NCBI RefSeq assembly: GCF_004341845.1
Contig: NZ_SLVB01000015.1
Coordinates: 24,066-88,065, forward strand
DNA: 64,000 nt
Direction of reading: 5' to 3'
DNA from: Novosphingobium sp. PhB165
GTDB taxonomy: Bacteria > Pseudomonadota > Alphaproteobacteria > Sphingomonadales > Sphingomonadaceae
The notes below the pieces were generated by a model. It was not told the DNA's origin. It searched no databases and was given only the letters and a program-made list of their open reading frames with translations. Below are positions 18,396 to 26,723 of the stretch, piece by piece. The position numbers were made by a program, and so were the translations under genes. The first letter of the stretch is position 1; every line of letters starts with the position of its first letter.

Positions 18396-19036
18396 TCCTG
18401 CTCGATGGAGATCTCTATGTCCTGCGCGTTCCTCGTGTCTTCGGCAGCGTGAATTTCGTTCTGACGCGCCAGTGGTTGCCTAACCCGGGGATCGGGAGTG
18501 GCACCGCAACCTGCAATATCACCCAGCTTGTTGACGGGATGACCGCAGCTAAGGCCGGGCGGCTGTCCGATGCCGCGCTCAACACAATTGGGCGCGCGTT
18601 CGAGATCGCCGTGCCTGCCACGTTTACGCTTGAGAGCACGGGCCATAATTTGATGTTCATCGCTCGTGGCGATGTCGAGGCCGCGGTCAACGGTCTGATG
18701 GCGCGTGGCGGCCGCTATGGAGAATCGAAATGGGCTTCGCTTCAGGCCGCCGAAAAGGTACTCAAGGCCGCGATCGATCGCGAGGGCGCTAGATACGGTT
18801 TTACCCATGGGCTTGCTGCCCTGTGCAAGACGCTCGCCGATACCGGCCTGGCCTTTAACGCCGACGCCCAAGTCGCCGCGATTCAGTGCAAACCGGGTAT
18901 TCGCTATGGTGAGGAACCTTGTATATGCGACGAGGCACTGGCAGCCCACCGCGCATCGCTTGAGCTGGTAAATGTGCTCCGTGAATCAGGCGCGAAGTTC
19001 GAACTGGGTATTGGCGGACTCCAACGATCGGGTTGA
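18389..19036 (+). CDS. hypothetical protein with a possible HEPN-like domain
   Basis: A 215-residue protein starting at ATG 18389 inside the stop of the preceding gene; the frame from 18335 adds an unlikely extension. The N-terminal half is beta-rich (LLDGDLYVLRVPR). The C-terminal half (about residues 110-205) resembles a HEPN fold: WASLQAAEKVLKAAIDREG, then RYGFTHGLAALCKTL and a long final helix. RYGFTH is an R-x4-H arrangement like the catalytic motif of HEPN RNases, though the family match is by eye and weak. The pair could be a toxin-antitoxin-like or regulatory unit. It is flanked by repeat copies. Confidence 0.7.
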   Translation: MVILLDGDLYVLRVPRVFGSVNFVLTRQWLPNPGIGSGTATCNITQLVDGMTAAKAGRLSDAALNTIGRAFEIAVPATFTLESTGHNLMFIARGDVEAAVNGLMARGGRYGESKWASLQAAEKVLKAAIDREGARYGFTHGLAALCKTLADTGLAFNADAQVAAIQCKPGIRYGEEPCICDEALAAHRASLELVNVLRESGAKFELGIGGLQRSG

Positions 19037-19115
19037 GGGGCCGTTTCGCTTTTTCGGGATCTCAAGCCTCAACCGCTTTCGGCCAGTCGCAGCGTCAGGA
19101 TTGAAAAAGCCGCCG

Positions 19116-19166
19116 GTCCGCACTTGGGAACGAGAAATTGGTGGCTGAGCGACCAGCTAGGGTCGG
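19116..19166 (+). repeat. dispersed repeat, copy B
   Basis: Same block and orientation as copy A (17946-17995): GGTCCGCACTTGGGAACG ... GGTGGCTGAGCGACCAG ... GGGTCGG. In copy B the preceding AAAAGCCGCCGGTC is directly joined, while in copy A it lies about 45 bases upstream (17889), so one copy has an insertion or deletion. Confidence 0.55.
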
Positions 19167-19243
19167 AAGGCGAAGCCGGGCGAAGCGCCTATTTTCCGCT
19201 CCACCCGCGACATTCTCCTTCCCGAAAATTTTGTGAGCACGCG

Positions 19244-19636
19244 TTATACGGCCCAGTTATAGCGCGTTAGCGCCATCATGAAGGCGAACAGAAAAGCATA
19301 GCCAAAGCGGTCCAGGCGGACGAGCTCCTGACCTCTCTTCGCCCGAAAACGGCCAAGTATCATCATCATCCCGCCCGCAAGAACCGGCGTCACGGCGAGG
19401 TTGACTAGCCGGAGGGCAGGCTCATGGATTGCCGAATGCGGTAAGATCAGCAAGCTGATCCCACCTGCGGCGACACCGCTCAGCGTGATCCACGCGGCCG
19501 CGATCGGTGGTGAAGGCAACCATCGGTGAACCCGTGCCAAACCACGCAGGCCCAATTCGCAGCAAACGTTGATGATAAGCTGGAGCAAGATCTCACTGAT
19601 GAATTGGAAAAGGATTTCAAAAAGAAATTCCATCAA
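19244..19636 (-). CDS. small integral membrane protein (130 aa)
   Basis: The product starts MMEFLFEILFQFISEILLQL and has three to four hydrophobic segments (residues about 3-25, 44-66, 74-97 and 110-125), separated by short basic loops (RFRAKRGQELVRLDRFG). Both adjacent Met codons could start it. The amphipathic N-terminus rich in Phe, Leu and Ile suggests membrane insertion from the first helix. No family is recognised and it has no operon partner. Confidence 0.6.
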   Translation of the reverse strand: MMEFLFEILFQFISEILLQLIINVCCELGLRGLARVHRWLPSPPIAAAWITLSGVAAGGISLLILPHSAIHEPALRLVNLAVTPVLAGGMMMILGRFRAKRGQELVRLDRFGYAFLFAFMMALTRYNWAV

Positions 19637-19939
19637 AAGGAAGTCCGTTTACGAATATGACGTAGCCCTCATGGTCACAATGTCGATGCACTGCAAATCG
19701 GCTAAATCTCTAATGTCCGATGTAGAAAGCTGCCGGTACACTCTCGATCAGCTTGGGACCGAGGAGTGGGGAAGCAGACCGTCTGCACTTAAGCATCCGA
19801 ATTTGACGACCGAGCGGCCACAAAGGGTCGACAGCCACTGAAAGCTCATGGGACGTTCCTGTCGGTTGCCGACGTTACTAAAGGCGTCCGACTCTGCCGA
19901 TAGCAGCCGGTCGTTCAGGCCGGAATTTGTCCGCTCGCT
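19637..19939. other. intergenic region, nothing recognised
   Basis: The region lies between two minus-strand genes. It contains a diverged repeat-like stretch near 19850-19920 (GTCCGACTCTGCCGATAGCAGCC), similar in style to the other sphingomonad intergenic repeats here. No gene supported. Confidence 0.45.
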
Positions 19940-20896
19940 TTAGACAGCGTCCTTGCCTGCATAGCGATCAGTCGCACGGATCAATTGATCGAGAATGCCG
20001 GGTTCCGAATAAGCGTGGCCCGCCCCTTCGATCAGGTGGAAATCCGCCTCGGGCCACGCCTTGTGAAGCGCCCAGGCGTAGTGTGCGGGGCAGGGCATGT
20101 CGTAGCGGCCATGAACGATCGTGCCCGGGATCTCGCGCAGTTTGGTAGCATCGCGCAGCAGTTGACCCGGCTCGAGCCAACAATCGTGGACGAAATAGTG
20201 GGTCTCCAGCCTTGCGAACGCCAGCGCGAAATGATCCTCGTCGTGCTGGGCGCTCATGGCAGGATCGGGCAGCAGGGTGATCACCTCGCCCTCGAACAGG
20301 CTCCAGGCCCGAGCGGCGGCAATGCGCTCCTCGGCCGTGCCGCTCGTCAGGCGGCGGTGGTAGGCTTTCAGGATATCACCGCGCTCGGCCTCGGGGATCG
20401 GGGCAATGAGACGTTCGTACTTGTCCGGGAACATCTGCGAGACGCCGAACTGGTAGAACCAGTCGAGCTCCGCCTTCGAGCACATGTAGATCCCGCGCAG
20501 GACCATTTCGCTGACGCGCTCCGGATGGGTCTGCGCATAAGCGAGCGCAAGCGTGGAGCCCCACGAGCCGCCGAAGACCAGCCACTCTTCGGCGCCGGCA
20601 AGCTCGCGTAGGCGCTCGATGTCGGCGACAAGGTGCCAGGTCGTGTTCGCGTCCAGTTCGGCATGCGGCAATGACCTGCCGCAACCGCGCTGGTCGAACA
20701 GCAGGACGTCGTAGAGCGTGGGATCGAACAGACAGCGATGCGCCGGCGAAATGCCGCCGCCGGGCCCGCCGTGAAGAAACACCGCCGGCTTGGCGCCGGG
20801 CGTGCCGCAGCGCTCATAATAGATGGAATGGCCGTCGCCGGTGTCGAGCATGCCGGTCTCATAGGGTTCGATCGGCGGGTAGGGAGTGCGAAGCAT
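19940..20896 (-). CDS. pip: proline iminopeptidase (alpha/beta hydrolase, S33 family)
   Basis: A 318-residue enzyme that releases N-terminal proline from peptides in the cytoplasm. The oxyanion motif HGGPGGG, the nucleophile elbow GGSWGS with Ser, DQRGCGRS and the catalytic His in GAGHAYSE are all present, and the length fits the family (about 315). The start is ATG 20896 after AGGAAGAG; the frame continues 91 codons further upstream over the dinB control region and is rejected. It is transcribed away from dinB. Confidence 0.93.
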   Translation of the reverse strand: MLRTPYPPIEPYETGMLDTGDGHSIYYERCGTPGAKPAVFLHGGPGGGISPAHRCLFDPTLYDVLLFDQRGCGRSLPHAELDANTTWHLVADIERLRELAGAEEWLVFGGSWGSTLALAYAQTHPERVSEMVLRGIYMCSKAELDWFYQFGVSQMFPDKYERLIAPIPEAERGDILKAYHRRLTSGTAEERIAAARAWSLFEGEVITLLPDPAMSAQHDEDHFALAFARLETHYFVHDCWLEPGQLLRDATKLREIPGTIVHGRYDMPCPAHYAWALHKAWPEADFHLIEGAGHAYSEPGILDQLIRATDRYAGKDAV

Positions 20897-21161
20897 GGTC
20901 TCTTCCTGCGTGATTTGGTGGAGTAAGGGAAGCGCCAACTCCAGGGGGAACGGCCTCGGACCATCGCCGGCCGGTGAAGACGGTCTGGTTCGCGGTATCT
21001 TGGACCCGGCCAGCGCGTGGCGGCGGCGCCGCGTCGTTTTCCGCCCCCCACAAACCATGTCCGTTGTGGGGGTTGTGGGGCAGGCGGGCATACCTGAAGA
21101 GCTGGCGGTTGCGCTGCCATTCGCCCTCTCTGCTGCATTTGCAGTCTCGCCCTGCACATAT

Positions 21162-21176
21162 GTTCCCATTATGTTC
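21162..21176 (+). promoter_or_regulatory. LexA box upstream of dinB
   Basis: GTTCCCATTATGTTC is a perfect GTTC-N7-GTTC operator ending 21 bases before the dinB ATG at 21198. It overlaps an alternative upstream ATG (21171), which therefore cannot be the start. It places dinB-dnaE2 under SOS control. Confidence 0.9.
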
Positions 21177-21197
21177 TGTATCGGCTATGCTGCCCGC

Positions 21198-22271
21198 ATG
21201 ACCGATTCCGCACTCAGGAAGATCATCCACGTCGACATGGACGCCTTCTTCGCGTCGGTGGAACAGCGCGATGATCCTGCGCTCAGAGGTAAGCCGGTTG
21301 CCGTGGGCTATCCTGCGGCGCGAGGCGTGGTGGCGGCGGCAAGCTACGAGGCCCGGACCTTCGGCGTACGCTCGGCGCTGCCGTCGGTCACGGCGCTTCG
21401 CCGCTGTCCGCACCTCATTTTCGTGCCGCCGCGTTTCGATGTCTACAAGGCGGTCTCGCGGCAGATTCATGCGATCTTCGAGGACTATACCGATCTCATT
21501 CAGCCCCTCTCGCTCGATGAGGCCTATCTCGATGTGACTGCAAATCGGCGCGGCATCGCGACCGCCTGGCTGACCGCTAAGGAAATCCGTAGCCGGATCC
21601 TCGAAGAAACCGGCCTGACGGCTTCGGCGGGCATTTCCTACAACAAGTTCCTGGCGAAACTCGCCTCCGACCAGAAGAAGCCCAACGGCCAGTTCGCCGT
21701 CACTCCCGACATGGGGGCAGCCTGGGTCGAGAGCTTGCCGGTCAAACGCTTCTACGGCGTCGGCCCCGTCACCGCCCGCAAGATGGAGGCGCTTGGCATC
21801 GAGACCGGCGCCGATCTGCGCGCCAAGACGCTCGGCTTCCTGCAGGAGCATTTCGGCAGCTCGGCCGACTGGTACTACCACATCGCGCGCGGCATCGATG
21901 AGCGCCCCGTCAATCCCGACCGCGAACGCAAGTCATCGGGATCGGAAACCACCTTCGATCGCGATCTTATGGCGGACGCCGAGATCGAGGCAGGCGTACT
22001 GGGGCAGGCCGACGATGTGTGGACCTGGTGCGAGACGGCGCAGTCGTTCGGCCGTACCGTGACAGTGAAGATCAAGTACGCCGATTTCCAGCAGATCACG
22101 CGGAGCCGGACGCACCCCAGCGTTGTCCGTAGCCACGCGCAGCTTCGCGATGCAGCCCTTACGCTCGTTCGTCTCGTGCTGCCGACCGAGAAGGGCGTGC
22201 GCCTGGTCGGCGTGACGGTGTCCGGGTTCGAGCAGCAGGATGCCGAAACCGCGCTGCCCCTGTTTGCCTGA
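21198..22271 (+). CDS. dinB: DNA polymerase IV (Y-family translesion polymerase)
   Basis: A 357-residue polymerase starting at ATG 21198 (MTDSALRKIIHVDMDAFFAS). The catalytic residues are present: Asp13 of HVDMDAFF and Asp107-Glu108 of SLDEAYLD. The steric-gate region FFASVEQRDDPAL, the helix-hairpin-helix (FYGVGPVTARKMEALGI) and little finger (VTVKIKYADFQQITRSRT) follow. The extreme C-terminus (ETALPLFA) resembles a beta-clamp-binding motif (Q-x-x-L-x-L-F type). Unlike ImuB at 12082, this is a catalytically competent polymerase. A LexA box lies directly upstream and dnaE2 begins 29 bases downstream, so the two form an SOS operon. Confidence 0.95.
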   Translation: MTDSALRKIIHVDMDAFFASVEQRDDPALRGKPVAVGYPAARGVVAAASYEARTFGVRSALPSVTALRRCPHLIFVPPRFDVYKAVSRQIHAIFEDYTDLIQPLSLDEAYLDVTANRRGIATAWLTAKEIRSRILEETGLTASAGISYNKFLAKLASDQKKPNGQFAVTPDMGAAWVESLPVKRFYGVGPVTARKMEALGIETGADLRAKTLGFLQEHFGSSADWYYHIARGIDERPVNPDRERKSSGSETTFDRDLMADAEIEAGVLGQADDVWTWCETAQSFGRTVTVKIKYADFQQITRSRTHPSVVRSHAQLRDAALTLVRLVLPTEKGVRLVGVTVSGFEQQDAETALPLFA

Positions 22272-22300
22272 GAATTTGGCCCGAACGGGCCGGTGACGCC

Positions 22301-25300
22301 ATGCGCTATGCCGAACTCCAGTGCACCTCGCATTTCTCGTTCCTGCGCGGGGCATCGAGCTGCGAGGAGCTATTTGCCGCCGCCGAAGCGCACGGTCTCG
22401 AGGCGCTGGCGATCACCGACCGCAACAGCCTTGCCGGAATTGTTCGCGCCTACGATGCGGCGCGATCGACGGGTGTCCGCCTGATCGTCGGCTGCCGTCT
22501 CGAGCTTATCGAAGGACAATCGCTGCTCGTCTATCCGATGGACCGGACAGGCTATGCCCATCTCTGCCGTCTCCTCAGTCGCGGCAAACAGCGCGGCGGG
22601 AAAGGCAAGTGCCTCATCGGTTGGGACGATGTGGCCGATTATGCGGAAGGCCTACTCGCCGTCCTCTTGCCCGGCGAAGTCGAGGACGCCTCGGCTGTCA
22701 TCACCCGCTTCGAGCGGATCTTTTCAGGCCGTTGCTATCTGGCACTGACGCTGCACCGCCGGCCCGGCGACCAGATGCGGCTGCATGCGCTGTCCAACCT
22801 GGCCGCGCAGCATCAGGTGAAGACCGTCGTCACCGGCGACGTACTTTATCATCATCCCCACCGCCGCGTGCTGCAGGACGTGATGACTTGCATCCGCCAT
22901 CGCTGCACGATCGACGAACTCGGTGCCCGCCGCGAAACCAATGCCGACCGTTTCCTCATGCCGCCCGCCGAAATGTACCGGCTCCATGGCCGCTACGAAA
23001 CGGCGCTCGAACGGACCATCGAGATCGCCGAGCGCTGCCGCTTCTCGCTCGACGAACTGCGCTACCAGTATCCCGACGAAGCCTCAATCCTTGGGCTGAC
23101 CTCGCAGCAGGTCCTCGAAAAACTCACCTGGGAAGCAGCCGAGCAACGCTATCCCGAAGGCCTCCCGGACGAGGTGGCGAGGCTGCTGCGGCACGAACTC
23201 TCGCTGATAGGCGAGCTTGGCTATGCTCCGTACTTTCTGACCGTCAATTCGATCGTTCGATTCGCGCGTAGCCGCGAAATCCTCTGCCAGGGCAGAGGGT
23301 CGGCGGCCAACAGCGCGGTCTGCTATGTGCTCGGCATCACCTCGATCGATCCCGTGTATTCGGACCTGCTGTTCGAGCGCTTCATCAGCCAGGAGCGCAA
23401 GGAACCGCCCGATATCGACGTCGACTTCGAGCACGAACGGCGCGAGATCGTCATGCAATGGGTCTTCGAGACCTACGGACGCAATCACGCCGCTCTCTGT
23501 TCGACGGTCATCCGCTACCGTGCCAAGGGCGCCATCCGCGATGTCGGCAAGGCGCTCGGGCTCTCCGAGGATCTCATCAAGTCGCTCTCCGGCCAGATGT
23601 GGGGCTGGAGCGAAGACGGCGTCGAGGACCGCCATGTCAAAGAGCTCAATCTCAATCTCGAGGACCGGCGGCTGCGCCTCGCCATCGACCTTGCGCGTGA
23701 GCTTATCGGAACGCCCCGGCACCTGTCGCAGCATCCGGGCGGCTTCGTGCTCACCCACGACCGGCTCGACGAACTCGTGCCGATCGAGCCGGCCGCCATG
23801 GCGGACCGCCAGGTCATCGAGTGGGACAAGGACGATATCGACATCCTCAAGTTCATGAAGGTCGATTGCCTTGCCCTCGGCATGCTGACCGCCATGAAGC
23901 GCGGCTTCAATTTCCTCCGCGAGCACAAGGGTATCGAGATGGACCTGGCGTCGGTCCCGCCCGAAGACCCGCGCACTTATGCGATGATCCGCGCGGCCGA
24001 TACGCTGGGCGCCTTCCAGATCGAGAGCCGCGCGCAGATGGCGATGCTGCCGCATATCAAGCCGCGCACGTTCTACGATCTGGTCATCGAGGTCGCCATC
24101 GTCCGGCCGGGACCAATCCAGGGCGACATGGTCCATCCCTATCTTCGGCGGCGCGCGGGCAAGGAGCCGATCCACTATCCCAAGCCGGAGCTGGAAAAGG
24201 TGCTCGGCAAGACGCTCGGGGTGCCGCTGTTCCAGGAGCAGGCGATGCGGGTTGCCATCGAGTGCGCGGGCTTCACGCCCAACGAGGCGGACCAGCTGCG
24301 CCGCGCCATGGCGACGTTCAAGTTCACCGGCGGCGTCTCGAAGTTCAAGGAAAAGCTGGTCGCCGGCATGACCGAGCGCGGATACACGGCCGAGTTTGCC
24401 GAGAAGACCTTCGGGCAGCTCGAGGGCTTCGGCAGCTACGGCTTTCCGGAGAGCCATGCCGCCAGCTTCGCGCTGATTGCCTATGCATCCTGTTGGCTCA
24501 AGTGCTGGCACCCCGATGTCTTCTGCGCGAGCCTGCTCAATGCCCAGCCTATGGGCTTCTATGCGCCGGCCCAGATCGTGGCGGATGCGCGGGCGCATGG
24601 CGTTGAGGTCCGGCCGGTCTGCGTCAATGCGTCGCGCTGGGATTGCACGCTCGAACCTACGGCGCGTAGCGGTGAGGATGACCGTTTCGCCGTCCGTCTT
24701 GGCATGCGCATGGTGCGCGGGCTTGCGGAGGCCGATGCGGCAAGGATCGTCGCGGCGCGAGCGGATCAGCCTTACATGAGCGTCGAGGAGCTCTGGCGCC
24801 GAGCCGATGTTCAGGTGGCCGCCCTCGGCAAGCTCGCGGAGGCCGACGCGTTTCGGCCCTCGCTTCGCCTAGCCCGCCGCGAGGCACTATGGGCGATCAA
24901 GGCGCTGCGCGATGAGCAGTTGCCGCTATTTGCGGCCACGGAAGCGCGTGCCGATGGCTTCATCCACGAGATCGTCGAACAGCCCGTTCTGCTGCGCGCC
25001 ATGACCGAGGGCAGGGAGGTGGTTGAGGACTACGGGCACGTCGGCCTGACGCTGCGCCGCCATCCGGTCGCGTTTCTGCGAGAACAGCTGGAAGCCAGGA
25101 AGATCGCACCCTGCCGTTCGCTAGAGGCCATTCGCGACGGTCGCCGCGTCTCGCTCGCCGGCCTGGTGCTGGTGCGCCAGCGGCCAGGCTCTGCCAAGGG
25201 CGTACTCTTCATCACTATCGAGGACGAGACAGGCATCGCCAATCTCATCGTCTGGCCACGCATGTTCGAGGAAAATCGGCGGATCGTCATGGGCGCACGA

Positions 25301-25576
25301 ATGCTGGGCGTCGAGGGCGTGGTGCAGCGGGAAGGCGAGGTCATACATGTGATCGCCAGGAAGCTCATCGATCTGACGCCGCTGCTGTCGGCCGTGGGAC
25401 GCGAGCGCGACGCTGCCTACGAGGCTTTCCCACTTCCCTTCGGACGCGGCGACGGAGCCAAGAATGGAGGTGGGCCTGATCCGCGCGATCCGGCATCCAG
25501 GCATCCGGAGCCTCGCAATATCCTCGTTCCTGATCTACACATCGACACGTTCGGGAAGGGGCGAAATTTCAAGTGA
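22301..25576 (+). CDS. dnaE2: error-prone DNA polymerase DnaE2
   Basis: A 1091-residue C-family polymerase. The PHP domain starts at the N-terminus (YAELQCTSHFSFLRGASS), the polymerase core carries CQGRGSAANSAVCYVLGIT and PDIDVDFEHERRE, later FGSYGFPESHAASFALIAY, and an OB-fold domain (VSLAGLVLVRQRPGSAKGV) closes the protein. DnaE2 lacks proofreading and copies damaged DNA as part of the ImuA/ImuB mutasome. The start ATG 22301 has only a weak upstream ribosome-binding site, fitting translational coupling to dinB. The C-terminal tail ends PDLHIDTFGKGRNFK. The usual imuA and imuB partners are located 8.7 kb upstream in a separate LexA unit. Confidence 0.96.
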   Translation: MRYAELQCTSHFSFLRGASSCEELFAAAEAHGLEALAITDRNSLAGIVRAYDAARSTGVRLIVGCRLELIEGQSLLVYPMDRTGYAHLCRLLSRGKQRGGKGKCLIGWDDVADYAEGLLAVLLPGEVEDASAVITRFERIFSGRCYLALTLHRRPGDQMRLHALSNLAAQHQVKTVVTGDVLYHHPHRRVLQDVMTCIRHRCTIDELGARRETNADRFLMPPAEMYRLHGRYETALERTIEIAERCRFSLDELRYQYPDEASILGLTSQQVLEKLTWEAAEQRYPEGLPDEVARLLRHELSLIGELGYAPYFLTVNSIVRFARSREILCQGRGSAANSAVCYVLGITSIDPVYSDLLFERFISQERKEPPDIDVDFEHERREIVMQWVFETYGRNHAALCSTVIRYRAKGAIRDVGKALGLSEDLIKSLSGQMWGWSEDGVEDRHVKELNLNLEDRRLRLAIDLARELIGTPRHLSQHPGGFVLTHDRLDELVPIEPAAMADRQVIEWDKDDIDILKFMKVDCLALGMLTAMKRGFNFLREHKGIEMDLASVPPEDPRTYAMIRAADTLGAFQIESRAQMAMLPHIKPRTFYDLVIEVAIVRPGPIQGDMVHPYLRRRAGKEPIHYPKPELEKVLGKTLGVPLFQEQAMRVAIECAGFTPNEADQLRRAMATFKFTGGVSKFKEKLVAGMTERGYTAEFAEKTFGQLEGFGSYGFPESHAASFALIAYASCWLKCWHPDVFCASLLNAQPMGFYAPAQIVADARAHGVEVRPVCVNASRWDCTLEPTARSGEDDRFAVRLGMRMVRGLAEADAARIVAARADQPYMSVEELWRRADVQVAALGKLAEADAFRPSLRLARREALWAIKALRDEQLPLFAATEARADGFIHEIVEQPVLLRAMTEGREVVEDYGHVGLTLRRHPVAFLREQLEARKIAPCRSLEAIRDGRRVSLAGLVLVRQRPGSAKGVLFITIEDETGIANLIVWPRMFEENRRIVMGARMLGVEGVVQREGEVIHVIARKLIDLTPLLSAVGRERDAAYEAFPLPFGRGDGAKNGGGPDPRDPASRHPEPRNILVPDLHIDTFGKGRNFK

Positions 25577-25599
25577 GCAGGCATGATGCATTCTGGCCG

Positions 25600-26018
25600 T
25601 CCCCAATGGACTCTTGGGTCCATCCGAGCGCTCGATATGAATGCCGTCGCTATGTAGGAAGAGCCCGAGGACGACGCCGACATGGAAGACGCCGCGCCGA
25701 CCGATCTTCTGCACGTAAGGCAAGACGTGTCCTGCCCGGGACCGGAACCGCAACTCGATTTCGAATTGAACTTCCCCTTCCTCACCTTCAATGCGACGCG
25801 CTAGTTCCCACCAGGGAAGACGGCCTGCCGTTCCGCTGTTGAGGGATTCGACAAAGCTGGCTTTGCCTGAGTTGGTCGCGAACCCAGTCCCCAGGATATT
25901 GCTCGCGGGCCGATAAACCTTGGAGACGGTGAATTTTTTCGGGCGTGGTGCTGAAGAAGCCGCCTGCCTCCGGATCGAGAAGGCGATCGAATAGCGCGGG
26001 AGAAGCGAGGTTTGGCAC
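25600..26018 (-). pseudogene. N-terminal remnant of a GH15 family glycosidase (trehalase/glucoamylase type)
   Basis: Two overlapping minus-strand frames together encode the start of a GH15 protein: SPALFDRLLDPEAGGFFSTTPEKI in one frame, then FTVSKVYRPASNILGTGF and ELARRIEGEEGEVQFEIEL ... VFHVGVVLGLFLHSD in another. The switch occurs at a run of six A (minus strand; 25934-25939), a typical frameshift site. The catalytic C-terminal domain is absent, so the gene is both shifted and truncated. The full enzyme would have removed glucose from trehalose or glucans. Confidence 0.75.
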
Positions 26019-26053
26019 ATACTAACTGTCGATCGAACCGTCGGCGCCGCTCA

Positions 26054-26115
26054 ACGCGGGTTTTCTCAACCTTCACCGGGTGCCCCGTAATCTTGAAGGT
26101 TGAGAAAACCCGCGT
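26054..26115. repeat. perfect 22-bp inverted repeat with 18-nt loop
   Basis: The left arm is 26054-26075 and the right arm 26094-26115; every base pairs, with the core CGCGGGTTTTCTCAACC / GGTTGAGAAAACCCGCG. The loop is 26076-26093. As RNA this would be a very stable hairpin; as DNA it could form a cruciform. No T-run follows either arm. It sits exactly between the GH15 and SDR remnants. Confidence 0.9.
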
Positions 26116-26206
26116 CATCGCGGGCAGAAATTCTGGTGCGCCTCTCGGTAAAAGAATAGTGGGGCCTTTCCTTAAGTTACGGTCGCATAACGAACCTTAA
26201 CCCATC

Positions 26207-26688
26207 TTGATCCATGCACTACCTTACGTCGATCGAGCTCTCGATCTTGGCTTTCGAAAGGACCTCGGGGCGGTCAGCTTTGAAGATTTCGACAAGACCC
26301 TCAAGACCAACCTTTACGCGCTTCACTGCATCGCGCAGGCCGCCGTTACGCACCTGCCGCCAGGTGCAGGCCTACGAGCCTTCAGATATCCTGATGGATT
26401 ACGCTATGACCAAGGCCGGCATCATTGCCTATACCAAAGCCTTGGGCGCAACTGATCGAGAAGGGCATCCGTGCCAATGTGGTGGCCCCGGGGCCAATCC
26501 GGACCGTGCTTCAGGCGAGCGGTGGCCAGCCTCAGGAAAAGGTCGCCAAGTTTGGCGAGCAAAGCTAGTTCGGCCGCCCTGGACAGCCCGTTGAAATCGC
26601 GCCGGTCTATGTGCTCCTCGCCTCGCAGGAAGGCTGCAACATTACCGGCGAAGCCTACTGCGTTGCCGGCGGCACCGGCATCGCCTGA
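26207..26688 (+). pseudogene. short-chain dehydrogenase remnant, 5'-truncated with frameshifts and a stop
   Basis: Pieces of one SDR occur in three frames: VSFEDFDKTLKTNLYALHC, then MDYAMTKAGIIAYTKALG (active-site Y-x3-K), then LIEKGIRANVVAPGPIRT and FGRPGQPVEIAPVYVLLAS ending at TGA 26688. A TAG follows KFGEQS in the third piece. The N-terminal nucleotide-binding half is missing. The wording matches the YhdF/general-stress SDR group (VAPGPIRT-L-x-SGGQP). It cannot make a working enzyme. Confidence 0.85.
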
Positions 26689-26723
26689 TGAAAGGCGTAG
26701 CGGCCTCACACGTTAATGGGCTG

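Noticed and set aside
20859..21881. 340-codon minus-strand frame opposite dinB
   Set aside because: Overlaps the dinB LexA box and catalytic core; shadow frame.
22278..22291. Short GC palindrome between dinB and dnaE2 (GGCCCGAACGGGCC)
   Set aside because: Too short and without a T-run to be a terminator; translation of dnaE2 right after it argues against termination.
23084..24598. 504-codon minus-strand frame opposite dnaE2
   Set aside because: Shadow frame made by the regular codon use of dnaE2.
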